Under the pieces are notes generated by a model, which did not search any database, was not told where the DNA came from, and saw only the letters and a list, made by a program, of their open reading frames with translations. A DNA stretch of 64,000 nucleotides from Pseudacidovorax sp. RU35E (lineage in GTDB: Bacteria > Pseudomonadota > Gammaproteobacteria > Burkholderiales > Burkholderiaceae_C): NCBI RefSeq assembly GCF_900156165.1, contig NZ_FTMY01000001.1:124001-188000 (forward strand). Reading direction: 5' to 3'. The position numbers were made by a program, and so were the translations under genes. This document shows positions 51,338 to 59,508 of this stretch, one piece after another; position 1 is the first letter of the stretch, and each line of letters starts with the position of its first letter.

Positions 51338-51924
51338 AAACCGCCCTGGTCATCATCGACCTGCAGAACGACTTCCTCGACGCCCGCGGCGCCTACGCCC
51401 GCGGCGGATGTGCCAACCCGGCCGCGCAGGCCCTGCCCGAACGCGTGCTGCCGCTGGCGCAGGCGGTGCGCGCGGCCGGCGGCCTGGTGGTGGCCAGCCA
51501 GTTCACGCTGTGGCCGGGCGTGGGCGGCGCGCCCATGATCTCGCCGCACCTTCTGGCGCTGCGGCCCTTTCTACGGCAGGGCGACTTCGCGCCCGGCAGC
51601 TGGGGCCAGGCCAATGTGGAGCTGCTGCAGCCGGCCATCGACGCCACGGTGCACAAGGTGGCGTACTCGGCCTTCTTCAACACCCAGCTCGACTGGCTGC
51701 TGCGCAAGAACGGCATCGAGCGCGTGGCGGTGTGCGGCATCGTGACCAATGGCGGCGTGGCCAGCACGGTGCGCGATGCGCACATGCGCGACTACGACAC
51801 CTGGGTGGTGGCCGATGGCTGCGCCGCCTTCAAGCCCGAGACCCATGCCACGGCCCTGGCCGACATGGCCACCGTGGCCCATGTGGTGGACAGCGCCGAC
51901 TTCGGCGCCCGGGTGCTGGCATGA
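51334..51924 (+). CDS. Isochorismatase-fold hydrolase lacking the catalytic Cys
   Basis: 196 residues with the isochorismatase fold: ALVIIDLQNDFLD (Asp9), HKVAYSAFFNTQLDWLLRKNGIERVAVCGIVTN (Lys108) and STVRDAHMRDYDTWVVADGCAAF. In amidases and nicotinamidases the next motif is TNxCVE; here it is TNGGVAST, so the nucleophile Cys position is Gly141, as in EntB-type isochorismatase. Asp and Lys are kept. It may hydrolyse a vinyl-ether, ester or imine without a thioester, or act as a binding protein. Four-base overlaps on both sides tie it to HyuA and the flavoprotein. Confidence 0.85.
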   Translation: MKTALVIIDLQNDFLDARGAYARGGCANPAAQALPERVLPLAQAVRAAGGLVVASQFTLWPGVGGAPMISPHLLALRPFLRQGDFAPGSWGQANVELLQPAIDATVHKVAYSAFFNTQLDWLLRKNGIERVAVCGIVTNGGVASTVRDAHMRDYDTWVVADGCAAFKPETHATALADMATVAHVVDSADFGARVLA

Positions 51925-53357
51925 CGGTCGGTGCCGCAGGCGCTGCTGCTGCGCCGGACAGCACGGCCCGCGTGGTCGTCGAGCCCGCCTTCGAGGCCCC
52001 GGTGCAGACCGACGTGCTCATCGTCGGTGCCGGCGCCTGCGGCCTCACGGCCGCGCTGCTGCTGGCCGACCTGGGCGTGGACGCCGTGGTGCTGGAACGC
52101 GATGCGCAGCCCAGCGGCTCCACCAGCCTGTCTTCCGGCTTCATCCCGGCGGCCGGCACGCGCGTGCAGCAGGCACTGGGCATCGACGACAGTCCCGAGC
52201 GCTTTGCCGAGGACATCCAGGGCAAGGCCCACGGCACGGCGGCCCCGGCCCTGGTGGCCGCCTACACCCAGGCCATAGCGCCCGCGCTGGACCATCTCGA
52301 ATCGCGGCATGGGCTTCGGTGGGAGGTGCTCACCGGCTTCCTCTATCCGGGCCACAGCCGCCACCGCATGCACACGCTGTCCGCCCGCACGGGGGTGGCA
52401 CTGGAGCAGGCACTGGAGGCCGCGTTGGCGGCCGCCGGCGTGCCGGTGCTGACCGAGGCGCAGGCGACCGAGCTGGTGGTCGACGGCGAGCAGCGCGTGC
52501 TGGGCGTGCGCGCTCGCCGGCCGGATGGCAGCACCGAGGGCGTGGGCTGCCGCGCGCTGCTGCTGGCCTGCAACGGCTATGGTGGCGCGCCCGCGCTGGT
52601 GCGCCGCTTCATCCCCGAGATGGCCGAGGCGACCTTCGGCGGCCACACCGGCAACGACGGCACGGCGCTGCATTGGGGCGAGGCGCTGGGCGCGCGCCTG
52701 GCCGACATGCGGGCCTACCAGGGCCACGGCTCCTGGGCCGTGCCGCACGGCGTGCTCATGACCTGGGCGCTGATGGTCGAGGGCGGCGTGCAGATCAACC
52801 GCGAGGGCCGGCGCTTCCACGACGAGTCGCAGGGCTACTCCGAGGCTGCGCTGCACGTGGTGGCGCAGCCCGGCGGCATCGCCTGGGCCGTGTTCGACAC
52901 GCCGGTGCATGCGCTGGCGCAGGGCTTTCCGGACTTCGTCGAGGCCGAGGCGGCGGGGGCCGTGCGGCGTGCCGATTCGGTGGCCGCACTGGCGCAGGTC
53001 ATCGGTTGCGACGCCGACGTGCTGGCCGCCACCCTGGACGCCTGGACACCGGGCGAGCCAGACGCCTTCGGCCGCCGGCTGCCGCGCCGTCTTGCCGCGC
53101 CCTTCTTCGCGGTCAAGGTGACCGGCGCGCTCTTCCACACACAGGGCGGGCTGGACATCGATGCCCGCACCCGCGTGCTCGACGCCGGCGGCGCGCCGCT
53201 GCCCAATCTGTGGGCGGCAGGCGGCGCGGCCCGCGGCGTCTCCGGCAACCACGTCAGCGGCTACCTGTCGGGCAACGGCCTGCTCAGCGCCGTGGCGGGC
53301 GGCTACATCGCCGCGCACGACATGGCGGCCTTCCTGCGCACTTCCACACCTGCATGA
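51921..53357 (+). CDS. FAD_binding_2 flavoprotein (fumarate-reductase/TcuA/ketosteroid-DH type)
   Basis: 478 residues. After about 25 Ala-rich residues, VQTDVLIVGAGACGLTAALLLADLGVDAVVLERDAQPSGSTSLSSGF is the FAD-binding start. Later are GGHTGNDGTALHWGEALGARLADM, INREGRRFHDES and the C-terminal GGLDIDARTRVLDAGGAPLPNLWAAGGAARGVSGNHVSGYLSGNGLLSAVAGG. Members desaturate or reduce C=C next to a carbonyl or carboxylate. In this operon it could make the unsaturated dicarboxylate used by the aconitase-type hydratase, by analogy with TcuA; that is inference. Confidence 0.87.
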   Translation: MTVGAAGAAAAPDSTARVVVEPAFEAPVQTDVLIVGAGACGLTAALLLADLGVDAVVLERDAQPSGSTSLSSGFIPAAGTRVQQALGIDDSPERFAEDIQGKAHGTAAPALVAAYTQAIAPALDHLESRHGLRWEVLTGFLYPGHSRHRMHTLSARTGVALEQALEAALAAAGVPVLTEAQATELVVDGEQRVLGVRARRPDGSTEGVGCRALLLACNGYGGAPALVRRFIPEMAEATFGGHTGNDGTALHWGEALGARLADMRAYQGHGSWAVPHGVLMTWALMVEGGVQINREGRRFHDESQGYSEAALHVVAQPGGIAWAVFDTPVHALAQGFPDFVEAEAAGAVRRADSVAALAQVIGCDADVLAATLDAWTPGEPDAFGRRLPRRLAAPFFAVKVTGALFHTQGGLDIDARTRVLDAGGAPLPNLWAAGGAARGVSGNHVSGYLSGNGLLSAVAGGYIAAHDMAAFLRTSTPA

Positions 53358-54250
53358 CCGAGACAAGCTCTTCCACTTCCTCCTCCGGGCGCATCGGCCT
53401 GGCCGCGCGCCTGGCCCGGCCCGAACCGCTGCTGTGCCCCGGCGTTTACGACGCCTTCAGCGCCCTGCTGGCCGAGCAGGCCGGCTTCGAGGCGCTGTAC
53501 CTGTCGGGCGCCTCCATCGCCTACACGCGGCTCGGCCGATCGGACATCGGGCTCACCACCTTCACCGAGGTCTGCGACACGCTGGCCCACATCACCGAGC
53601 GGGTGCGCACGCCGGTCATCGTCGATGCCGACACCGGCTTCGGCAATGCGCTGAATACGCAGCGCACCGTGGCCGGCCTGGAGCGCGCCGGCGCCGCCAT
53701 GATCCAGCTGGAGGACCAGGGCTTTCCCAAGCGCTGCGGCCACCTGGACGGCAAGACCGTGGTGCCCGTCGCCGAGATGCAGGGCAAGCTGCGCGCCGCG
53801 CTGGACGCGCGCCGCAGCGCCGACACGCTCGTCCTCGCCCGCACCGACGCGCTGGCCGTCGAGGGCTGGGACGCCGCCATGGACCGGGCCGAGGCCTACC
53901 TCGAATGCGGCGTCGACGCGCTCTTCATCGAGGCGCTGCGCACGCCCGAGCAACTGGCGAAGGCCGCGCAGCGCTTCGCCGGCCGCGTGCCGCTGCTGGC
54001 CAACATGGTCGAAGGCGGCAAGACGCCGATCACGCCGGCCGACGAGCTGGGCCGGCTGGGCTTTCGCATCGTCATCTTCCCGGGCGGCACGGTGCGCGCG
54101 CTGGCGCATGCGATGCAGGGCTACTTCGCCAGCCTGCGGGCGCACCAGACCACCGAGCCATGGCGCGCGTCGATGCTGGACTTCGATGGCCTCAATGCGG
54201 TGATCGGCACGTCCGAGCTGCTGGCACTGGGCAAGCGTTACGAGGGCTGA
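53354..54250 (+). CDS. Isocitrate lyase/PEP mutase-family C-C lyase (2,3-dimethylmalate-lyase-like)
   Basis: 298 residues. The TIM-barrel family motifs are all there: CPGVYDAFSALLAEQAGFEALYLSGASIA, VDADTGFGNALNTQRTV (Mg-binding Asp), IQLEDQGFPKRCGHLDGK with catalytic Cys128 in the KRCGH motif, and ARTDALAVEGWDAAMDRAEAYLECGVDALF. The KRCGH motif marks lyases rather than PEP mutases. Dimethylmalate, methylisocitrate and citramalate lyases in this family split a malate-type acid to pyruvate and a second acid. As the last gene of the operon it would supply the final cleavage. Confidence 0.88.
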   Translation: MTETSSSTSSSGRIGLAARLARPEPLLCPGVYDAFSALLAEQAGFEALYLSGASIAYTRLGRSDIGLTTFTEVCDTLAHITERVRTPVIVDADTGFGNALNTQRTVAGLERAGAAMIQLEDQGFPKRCGHLDGKTVVPVAEMQGKLRAALDARRSADTLVLARTDALAVEGWDAAMDRAEAYLECGVDALFIEALRTPEQLAKAAQRFAGRVPLLANMVEGGKTPITPADELGRLGFRIVIFPGGTVRALAHAMQGYFASLRAHQTTEPWRASMLDFDGLNAVIGTSELLALGKRYEG

Positions 54251-54334
54251 GGTCGAGACCGACCGGCCGTCGCTCCTGTTTCCGCGGCCGATTCCCAGCG
54301 CCTGGGCAGATTGCCCATGTTCAGAGGGAGTGGA

Positions 54335-54411
54335 TGGCCTGCCCGGAGGGGCTCGAACCCCCGACCTGCTGCTTAGAAGGCAGCTGCTCTATCCAGTTGA
54401 GCTACGGGCAG
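54335..54411 (-). tRNA. tRNA-Arg(UCU)
   Basis: 77 bases with encoded CCA. Acceptor arms CTGCCCG and CGGGCAG pair perfectly; D-arm GCTC/GAGC; anticodon stem GCTGC/GCAGC with loop CTTCTAA, anticodon TCT; T-arm GGGGG-TTCGAGC-CCCTC with one G-T pair. The anticodon reads AGA/AGG codons, rare in this GC-rich sequence. It lies 84 bases downstream of the lyase gene on the opposite strand. Confidence 0.97.
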
Positions 54412-54584
54412 TGAAGGAAGACGTTGAGCCGCCACAGGTGCCGCGCTGTCGTCAAGCGCGGATCGCCGGTGTTGCACCGGCGGTGTGGACGGCGGCAAGC
54501 GCGGGATTCTAATGGCAGGGGCGCTCGGCGCGTTGCCGGCGTTGGCAGGCCGGGAGTAGAGGTGCGCCGGGTCGACCGACCGGC

Positions 54585-54695
54585 TCAGACCATGCGTGCG
54601 GCCAGCACGACCACCACGAAGACCATGACGGCCGCCAGGATGGTCTTGCCGATCCGGTCTGCCTTTCGCTTGGCCGCGTACTGCTTGTGGTCCAT
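54585..54695 (-). CDS. 36-residue single-helix membrane protein
   Basis: From the ATG at 54695 to the TGA at 54585 the frame encodes a basic head (MDHKQYAAKRKADRIGK) and a hydrophobic tail (TILAAVMVFVVVVLAARMV). GAGAGGA lies 11 bases before the start. A charged N-terminus and one membrane helix make it a typical small inner-membrane peptide, which would be missed by automatic gene callers. It sits between the tRNA gene and a LysR gene, with 196 bases before it in which I see no other feature. Confidence 0.6.
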   Translation of the reverse strand: MDHKQYAAKRKADRIGKTILAAVMVFVVVVLAARMV

Positions 54696-54891
54696 GACGC
54701 AAGTGTCCTCTCATGGTATGACCAGTGGCTGACCCGGACGCGCAGGCGCCTGGCCCCATCCTCCTGCCTGCCCGGTCGCCGCCGAAGCGCGCCATGTGCC
54801 GGGCCCTCGCCGCGCCGTCCCTGATCGGCGTGTGCCGTGTGCAACGGCTGGCGGGCACAAATTCTAGTGACGGGGCGCTCCGCCCGGCGGG

Positions 54892-55884
54892 CTATTTCGC
54901 ATCGGCCGGCCTCGCCCGGCGCGCGCCGCGGCGGGCGGGTGGTGGCGTGCCGGACACGCGGCGCAGGGCCTGCGCGAACGCGCCCAGAACCCGGGGCCGC
55001 TGCAGGTCTTCCCGTCGCTGGAACAGGCCAAAGGAAGGCAACGGCACCCGTGGCAGCACCTCCAGCCGGCGCACGCCGCCACGGGCCAGCTCGTCGCTCG
55101 CATGCTCCCGACGCACCGCGCACAGCAGCTGCGGGTCGGCCCGCAGCAGGGCGCCGATGGTCACGGAGGACATGACCTCGATCACCGGCGCGGGCGGCGG
55201 CACGGCGTCGTTGAGGAAGGCCGTCATGAAGGCCTGCCGCACCAATGTGTCGCGCGGCGGCACCATCCAGGGGCTGTCGCTCAGATCGGCCCAGCGCAGG
55301 CCGCCTGTTGCGGCGCGGGGCGGCGGGCCGGCCGTGAGTACGCACAGCTCGTCCTCCAGCATCAGCACCGGCTCCAGTCGCGGCGTGAGGTCGCTGGCGA
55401 GCAGCTCGGGCGTGACCGCGCCGAACACGCAGTCCAGCTCGCCGGCGAGCAGGCGTTGGATGAGCTCGTGGACCCGGCCCTCGCGGATCTGCACCACGGC
55501 CCCGGGCATCTGCCTGCGCAGCTCGGCCACGGCGGCCGGCACGGCGGCGGTGACCGACGGCGCACCGAGCCGCAGCAGGGCCACGGCGCCGCGCTGCAGG
55601 GCAGACACCTCCTCGGTCGCCCGCTCCAGCTCGTGCAGCGCCGCCCGCGCCCGGTACGCAGCGCTCGCGCCCAGCGCATTGGGCTGCATGCCCTGATGGC
55701 TGCGCTCGAACAGCCGCGCGCCGAAGCAGGCCTCGACCTCGCCCAGCATCTTGCTGAGGGCCGGCTGGCTCAGGTGCAGGCGGGCGGCCGCGCCGCGCAT
55801 CGTGGCGGTCTCGCTCAGCGCGACGAGCAGTTCCAGATGGCGCAGGCGCAGCTTGCGCACCAGGTGGTCGGTCCGGCTGTCCAT
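54892..55884 (-). CDS. LysR-family transcriptional regulator
   Basis: 330 residues. The winged helix is LRLRHLELLVALSETATMRGAAARLHLSQPALSKMLGEVEACFGARLFERSHQGM, residues 12-66, then the effector lobes and an Arg/Pro-rich tail (TPPPARRGARRARPADAK). It is divergent from a CoA-transferase gene. A 20-base dyad in the gap, 55925-55944, is a good LysR site, so it probably controls the 55970-61280 gene set. Confidence 0.92.
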   Translation of the reverse strand: MDSRTDHLVRKLRLRHLELLVALSETATMRGAAARLHLSQPALSKMLGEVEACFGARLFERSHQGMQPNALGASAAYRARAALHELERATEEVSALQRGAVALLRLGAPSVTAAVPAAVAELRRQMPGAVVQIREGRVHELIQRLLAGELDCVFGAVTPELLASDLTPRLEPVLMLEDELCVLTAGPPPRAATGGLRWADLSDSPWMVPPRDTLVRQAFMTAFLNDAVPPPAPVIEVMSSVTIGALLRADPQLLCAVRREHASDELARGGVRRLEVLPRVPLPSFGLFQRREDLQRPRVLGAFAQALRRVSGTPPPARRGARRARPADAK

Positions 55885-55924
55885 GGGGTGGGCGGCGATA
55901 GCGCCGAGTGATCACGACCTCACG

Positions 55925-55944
55925 ATTATTGAATTTTCAAGAAT
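55925..55944. promoter_or_regulatory. Putative LysR operator before the CoA-transferase gene
   Basis: ATTATTGAATTTTCAAGAAT is an inverted repeat in which ATT, TTGAA and their complements pair around a central TT, with one mismatch per arm. AT-rich in a very GC-rich setting. It includes the last bases of a possible upstream ATG (55943), which argues for the 55970 start of the CoA-transferase. Confidence 0.55.
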
Positions 55945-55969
55945 GGCCGGCGCCGATAACGTGGCGCCC

Positions 55970-57178
55970 ATGAGCTTCAGCCAATCCGACACGGCCCCCC
56001 CCGCGGCGCCCCTGCAGGGCGTGCGCGTGATCGACATGGGCCAGTACATCGCCGGTCCCGGCGCCGCCATGGTGCTGGCGGAGCTGGGCGCCCAGGTCAT
56101 CAAGATCGAGCCGCCGGCCGGCGATCAGGCGCGCCACATCGGCCGCTATGGCGAATCGATGCTGCGCGCCTACAGCCGCGGCAAGCAGTCCATCGCGCTG
56201 GACCTCAAGCACGAGGAGGGCCGCGCCGTCGCCTGGCGGCTGATCGGCGCCAGCGACGTGCTGGTGCAGAACCTGCGCCCGGGCGCCGTGGAGGCGCTGG
56301 GCTTCGGCCCCGATGCGGTGCGCGCACGCCATCCGCAGCTGGTGTATCTGTCGATCTCCGGCTTCGGCATGCAGGGGCCCTCGCGCGGGCGGCCCGGCTA
56401 CGACATCGCGGCCCAGGCCGAAAGCGGGCTGATGTCCGTCACCGGCGAGCCCGACCGCCTGCCGCAGAAGGTGGGCGTGCCCATCGTCGATGCGGCGGCG
56501 GCGCACCTGGGCGCACAGGCCGTGCTGGCCGCGCTCTACGGACGGGAGCGAAGCGGGCAGGGCGCCACGGTGCGCACCTCGCTGCTGGAAGTCGCGCTGC
56601 ACCTGCAGGCCACCACCTGGAGCGACTACCTGGGCGGCGCGCCCGAGCCAACCCGCATCGGCGACGGCCAGCCCCACAACGCGCCGGCCGCCGAGGTGGT
56701 GCCCACGCGCGACGGCCACATCGTGCTCTCTGCCTATGCCGACGAGCACTGGGCGCGCTTCTGCCGCGTGGTGGGCCGCGAGGCGCTCGTCGACGACCCG
56801 CGCTTCTGCAGCAATGCCCAGCGGGTGCGCCATCGCGCCGAACTGCGCACCGTGCTGCGCGAGTGCCTGTCCGCCTTCAGCAGCGAGGAATGTGTGGCCC
56901 TGCTCAGCCGCAACCAGATCGTGGTGGGCGCCGTGCGCAGCTACAGCCAGGTGCTGCAGAGCGCCGACGTGCAGGCCAGCGGCATGCTGGTCGAGGCCGT
57001 CGCCGCCGATGGCAGCCGCTACACCACGCTGGCCTTGCCCTACACGCTGGACGACGCCCCGCGCGCCGCGCCGCCCGCAGCGCCGGCCGTGGGCGCCGAC
57101 ACCGATGCGGTGCTGGCAGACCTGGGCTTCTCGCCGGAGCAAACCGACGCCCTGCGTCGGGACGGCGTCGTCGGTTGA
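55970..57178 (+). CDS. Family III CoA-transferase (CaiB/BaiF)
   Basis: 402 residues from the ATG at 55970. Family blocks: GVRVIDMGQYIAGPGAAMVLAELGAQVIKIEPP, VLVQNLRPGAVEALGFGPDAV, and IRPQ-like C-terminal segments (SRNQIVVGAVRSYSQVLQSADVQASGML). At the position of the covalent Asp of formyl-CoA transferase it reads TSLLE, with Glu. It would activate an acid by CoA transfer. It leads a plus-strand set with a DUF1254/DUF1214 protein, a Bug protein and a carboxylesterase, under the divergent LysR. The ATG at 55943 is an alternative start. Confidence 0.88.
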   Translation: MSFSQSDTAPPAAPLQGVRVIDMGQYIAGPGAAMVLAELGAQVIKIEPPAGDQARHIGRYGESMLRAYSRGKQSIALDLKHEEGRAVAWRLIGASDVLVQNLRPGAVEALGFGPDAVRARHPQLVYLSISGFGMQGPSRGRPGYDIAAQAESGLMSVTGEPDRLPQKVGVPIVDAAAAHLGAQAVLAALYGRERSGQGATVRTSLLEVALHLQATTWSDYLGGAPEPTRIGDGQPHNAPAAEVVPTRDGHIVLSAYADEHWARFCRVVGREALVDDPRFCSNAQRVRHRAELRTVLRECLSAFSSEECVALLSRNQIVVGAVRSYSQVLQSADVQASGMLVEAVAADGSRYTTLALPYTLDDAPRAAPPAAPAVGADTDAVLADLGFSPEQTDALRRDGVVG

Positions 57179-57213
57179 TGCCGCCGCAGGAACAAGAAGA
57201 CGGAGACCGCCCC

Positions 57214-58482
57214 ATGAATCCAGCCATGCCCCTTGCCGATGTGGACGCCGCCGAGCAGGCGGTGATCCAGACCCTGCCGCTGTTCGAGATGATGCGCATG
57301 CGTGCCGCCACCACCGCCCGGCGCCATCCGCAACAGGGGTTCGCGGCGCCCGAGCGCGACTCGCACTGGCGCTGGGTCAACCAGTTCACCCATACCCATC
57401 GCCGGCTCGGCCCGCAGGACAAGGAGGTGGTCAGCCCCAACAACGACACGGTCTACAGCAATGCCTGGCTGGACCTGTCCGAGGGGCCTGTACTCATCGA
57501 GTCGCCCGACATGGGGGAGCGCTACTGGACGCTGGGCCTGCTCGATGCCTGGACCAACCCCTTCGCCTACGTGGGTCGCCGCACCACCGGCAACCGCCCG
57601 CAGCGCACGCTGGTGCACGGCCCGGGCTGGCAGGGCAGGGTCCCGCCGGAGGTGACGCAGGTCATCGCGGCGCCGGGCCACGACGTCTGGCTCATCGGCC
57701 GCATCCTGGTCGAGGACGACGGCGCGGACGCGCAGCAGGTGCGGCGCCTGCAGGCCGCGCTGCGCATGCAGCGGCTGGACGGCAGCGACGCCGCCATGCG
57801 TGTCGACACGGGCATCGACGGCCGCGACACCCGCGTACCCGACGCCGCCACCTACCGGCGCGTGGTGGATGCCGCGCTGGCCGGCAACCCGCCGCCGAAG
57901 AGCGAGGCGCTGGCCTGGCCGCTCGAGCCCGGGGCCCTGGCCGCGGCGCTGCCGGTGGTGTACGAGCGGCTGCGCAGCGCCGGCCAGCCGCACGACCTGG
58001 GCGGCGGCTGGGCCATTCCGGTGCTGGTGCGCACGCACTGGGGCGACGACCTGCTCACCCGCGCCCGCATCGCGCGCAACTTCATCGGTGCGCTGGGCAT
58101 GGACGAGGCGATGTACCCCACCGCCGAGGTGGACGCCGAAGGCGCCGTGCTCGACGGCGCCCAGCGCTACGAACTGCGCTTCGCCCCTGGCCGCGGGCCG
58201 CAGGTGGGCGCGTTCTGGTCGCTCACGGTGTACCGCCGCAGCGACTGCCTCTTCGTGGCCAATCCCATCGACCGCTATTCCATCGGCGACCGCACGCCGG
58301 GCCTGGTGCACGACCCCGACGGCAGCCTGGCGATCCGCCTGCAGGCCGAGGACCCGGGGCCGGGCATCAACTGGCTGCCGGCGCCGGCCGGCGAGCCCTT
58401 CTACGTGGTGCTGCGCCTCTACCAGCCGCAGGAGGCGCACCTGGCGCTGCGCTTCAACTACCCGCCGATCCGGCGGCTCTGA
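57214..58482 (+). CDS. DUF1254/DUF1214-domain protein
   Basis: 422 residues. The N-terminal DUF1254 part shows LPLFEMMRMRAATTARRHP ... PNNDTVYSNAWLDLSEGPVLIESPDMGERYWTLGLLDAWTNPFAYVGRRTTG; the C-terminal DUF1214 part shows YELRFAPGRGPQVGAFWSLTVYRRSDCLFVANPIDRYSIGDRTPGL and the ending YQPQEAHLALRFNYPPI. No signal peptide is seen, although relatives are often exported. Function of this family is not established. It lies 35 bases after the CoA-transferase and 36 before the Bug gene. Confidence 0.85.
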   Translation: MNPAMPLADVDAAEQAVIQTLPLFEMMRMRAATTARRHPQQGFAAPERDSHWRWVNQFTHTHRRLGPQDKEVVSPNNDTVYSNAWLDLSEGPVLIESPDMGERYWTLGLLDAWTNPFAYVGRRTTGNRPQRTLVHGPGWQGRVPPEVTQVIAAPGHDVWLIGRILVEDDGADAQQVRRLQAALRMQRLDGSDAAMRVDTGIDGRDTRVPDAATYRRVVDAALAGNPPPKSEALAWPLEPGALAAALPVVYERLRSAGQPHDLGGGWAIPVLVRTHWGDDLLTRARIARNFIGALGMDEAMYPTAEVDAEGAVLDGAQRYELRFAPGRGPQVGAFWSLTVYRRSDCLFVANPIDRYSIGDRTPGLVHDPDGSLAIRLQAEDPGPGINWLPAPAGEPFYVVLRLYQPQEAHLALRFNYPPIRRL

Positions 58483-58518
58483 GCGACCCGACGACAAAGC
58501 AAGAACGGAGACAACGAC

Positions 58519-59508
58519 ATGAGCAAGACCCTTCCCCGCCGCCACTTCCTGGCCACGGCCGCTGCCGGCCTGGCGCTGCCCTGGCAGCTCGATGCCGCCG
58601 CGGCCGACGCCTGGCCCGCACGGGCCATCCGGCTCGTCTCGCCCTACGGGGCGGGCGGCTCCAACGACATCCTCACGCGGGTGCTGGGCGACTTCCTCGG
58701 CCGCCGCCTCGGCCAGAGCGTGGTGGTGGAGAACAAGGCGGGCGCCGGCACGCGCATCGCCAACGACTACGTGGCCAAGGCCGCGCCCGACGGCTACACG
58801 CTGCTGCATGCCGCCGCGCCCATCGCCATCGGCGAGGCGCTCTACAAGGACCTGCCCTACGACGTGCACAAGAGCTTCGCCGCCATCGGGAGCACGGCCA
58901 TCGCGCCGCTCTTCCTGGTGGTGAATGCGCAGGCGCCGTACAAGACGCTGGCGGAGTTCGTGCAGTACGCCAAGTCCAACCCCAAGGGCGCGACCTTCGG
59001 TTCGCCCGGCGCGGGTTCTGCGCCGCACCTCACGGCCGAACTGCTGCTGCGCGCGGCCGGCGCCAAGGGCATCGTGGTGCAGTACCGCGGCGACGCCCCG
59101 GCCTACACCGAGCTGCTGGCCGGGCGCATCGATGCGACGCTCACCGCCATCTCCACGGCGGTGCCGCACATCCAGGCCGGCAAGCTGCGCGTGCTGGGCG
59201 TGGCCAACGAGACGCGCACGCCGCTCTATCCCGACGCGCCCACGCTGCGCGAGCAGGGCCTGGCGCAGGTGGTGGGCTATGGCTGGTACGGCCTGCTGGC
59301 ACCGGCCGGCACGCCGGCACCCGTGGTCGAGCGGCTCAATGCCGAGATCAATGCCGCCATCGCCGACGCCGAGGTGCGGCGCAAGGCCGAGGCCGCGGGG
59401 CTGGAACTGCGCGGCGGCACGGCCGAGGCCTTCAGCACCTTCATCGGCACCGAGACGCGCAAGTGGGCGCAGATCATCAAGGCTGCCAACATCACGGCCG
59501 AATCATGA
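58519..59508 (+). CDS. Bug-type substrate-binding protein
   Basis: 329 residues. PRRHFLATAAAGLALPWQLDAAAA is a twin-arginine-like signal. The ligand loops are AIRLVSPYGAGGSNDILTRVL and VVVENKAGAGTRIANDYV, with LPYDVHKSFAAIGSTAIAPLFLVV between. The stop overlaps the start of the carboxylesterase gene by four bases, so binding protein and esterase are made together. This suggests that the esterase product is the ligand. Confidence 0.9.
   Translation: MSKTLPRRHFLATAAAGLALPWQLDAAAADAWPARAIRLVSPYGAGGSNDILTRVLGDFLGRRLGQSVVVENKAGAGTRIANDYVAKAAPDGYTLLHAAAPIAIGEALYKDLPYDVHKSFAAIGSTAIAPLFLVVNAQAPYKTLAEFVQYAKSNPKGATFGSPGAGSAPHLTAELLLRAAGAKGIVVQYRGDAPAYTELLAGRIDATLTAISTAVPHIQAGKLRVLGVANETRTPLYPDAPTLREQGLAQVVGYGWYGLLAPAGTPAPVVERLNAEINAAIADAEVRRKAEAAGLELRGGTAEAFSTFIGTETRKWAQIIKAANITAES

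Noticed and set aside
56490-59504. Upstream extension of the carboxylesterase frame (about 1000 extra codons)
   Set aside because: The extension crosses a CoA-transferase, a DUF1254 protein and a Bug gene out of frame. The lipobox and ATGA overlap fix the start at 59505.
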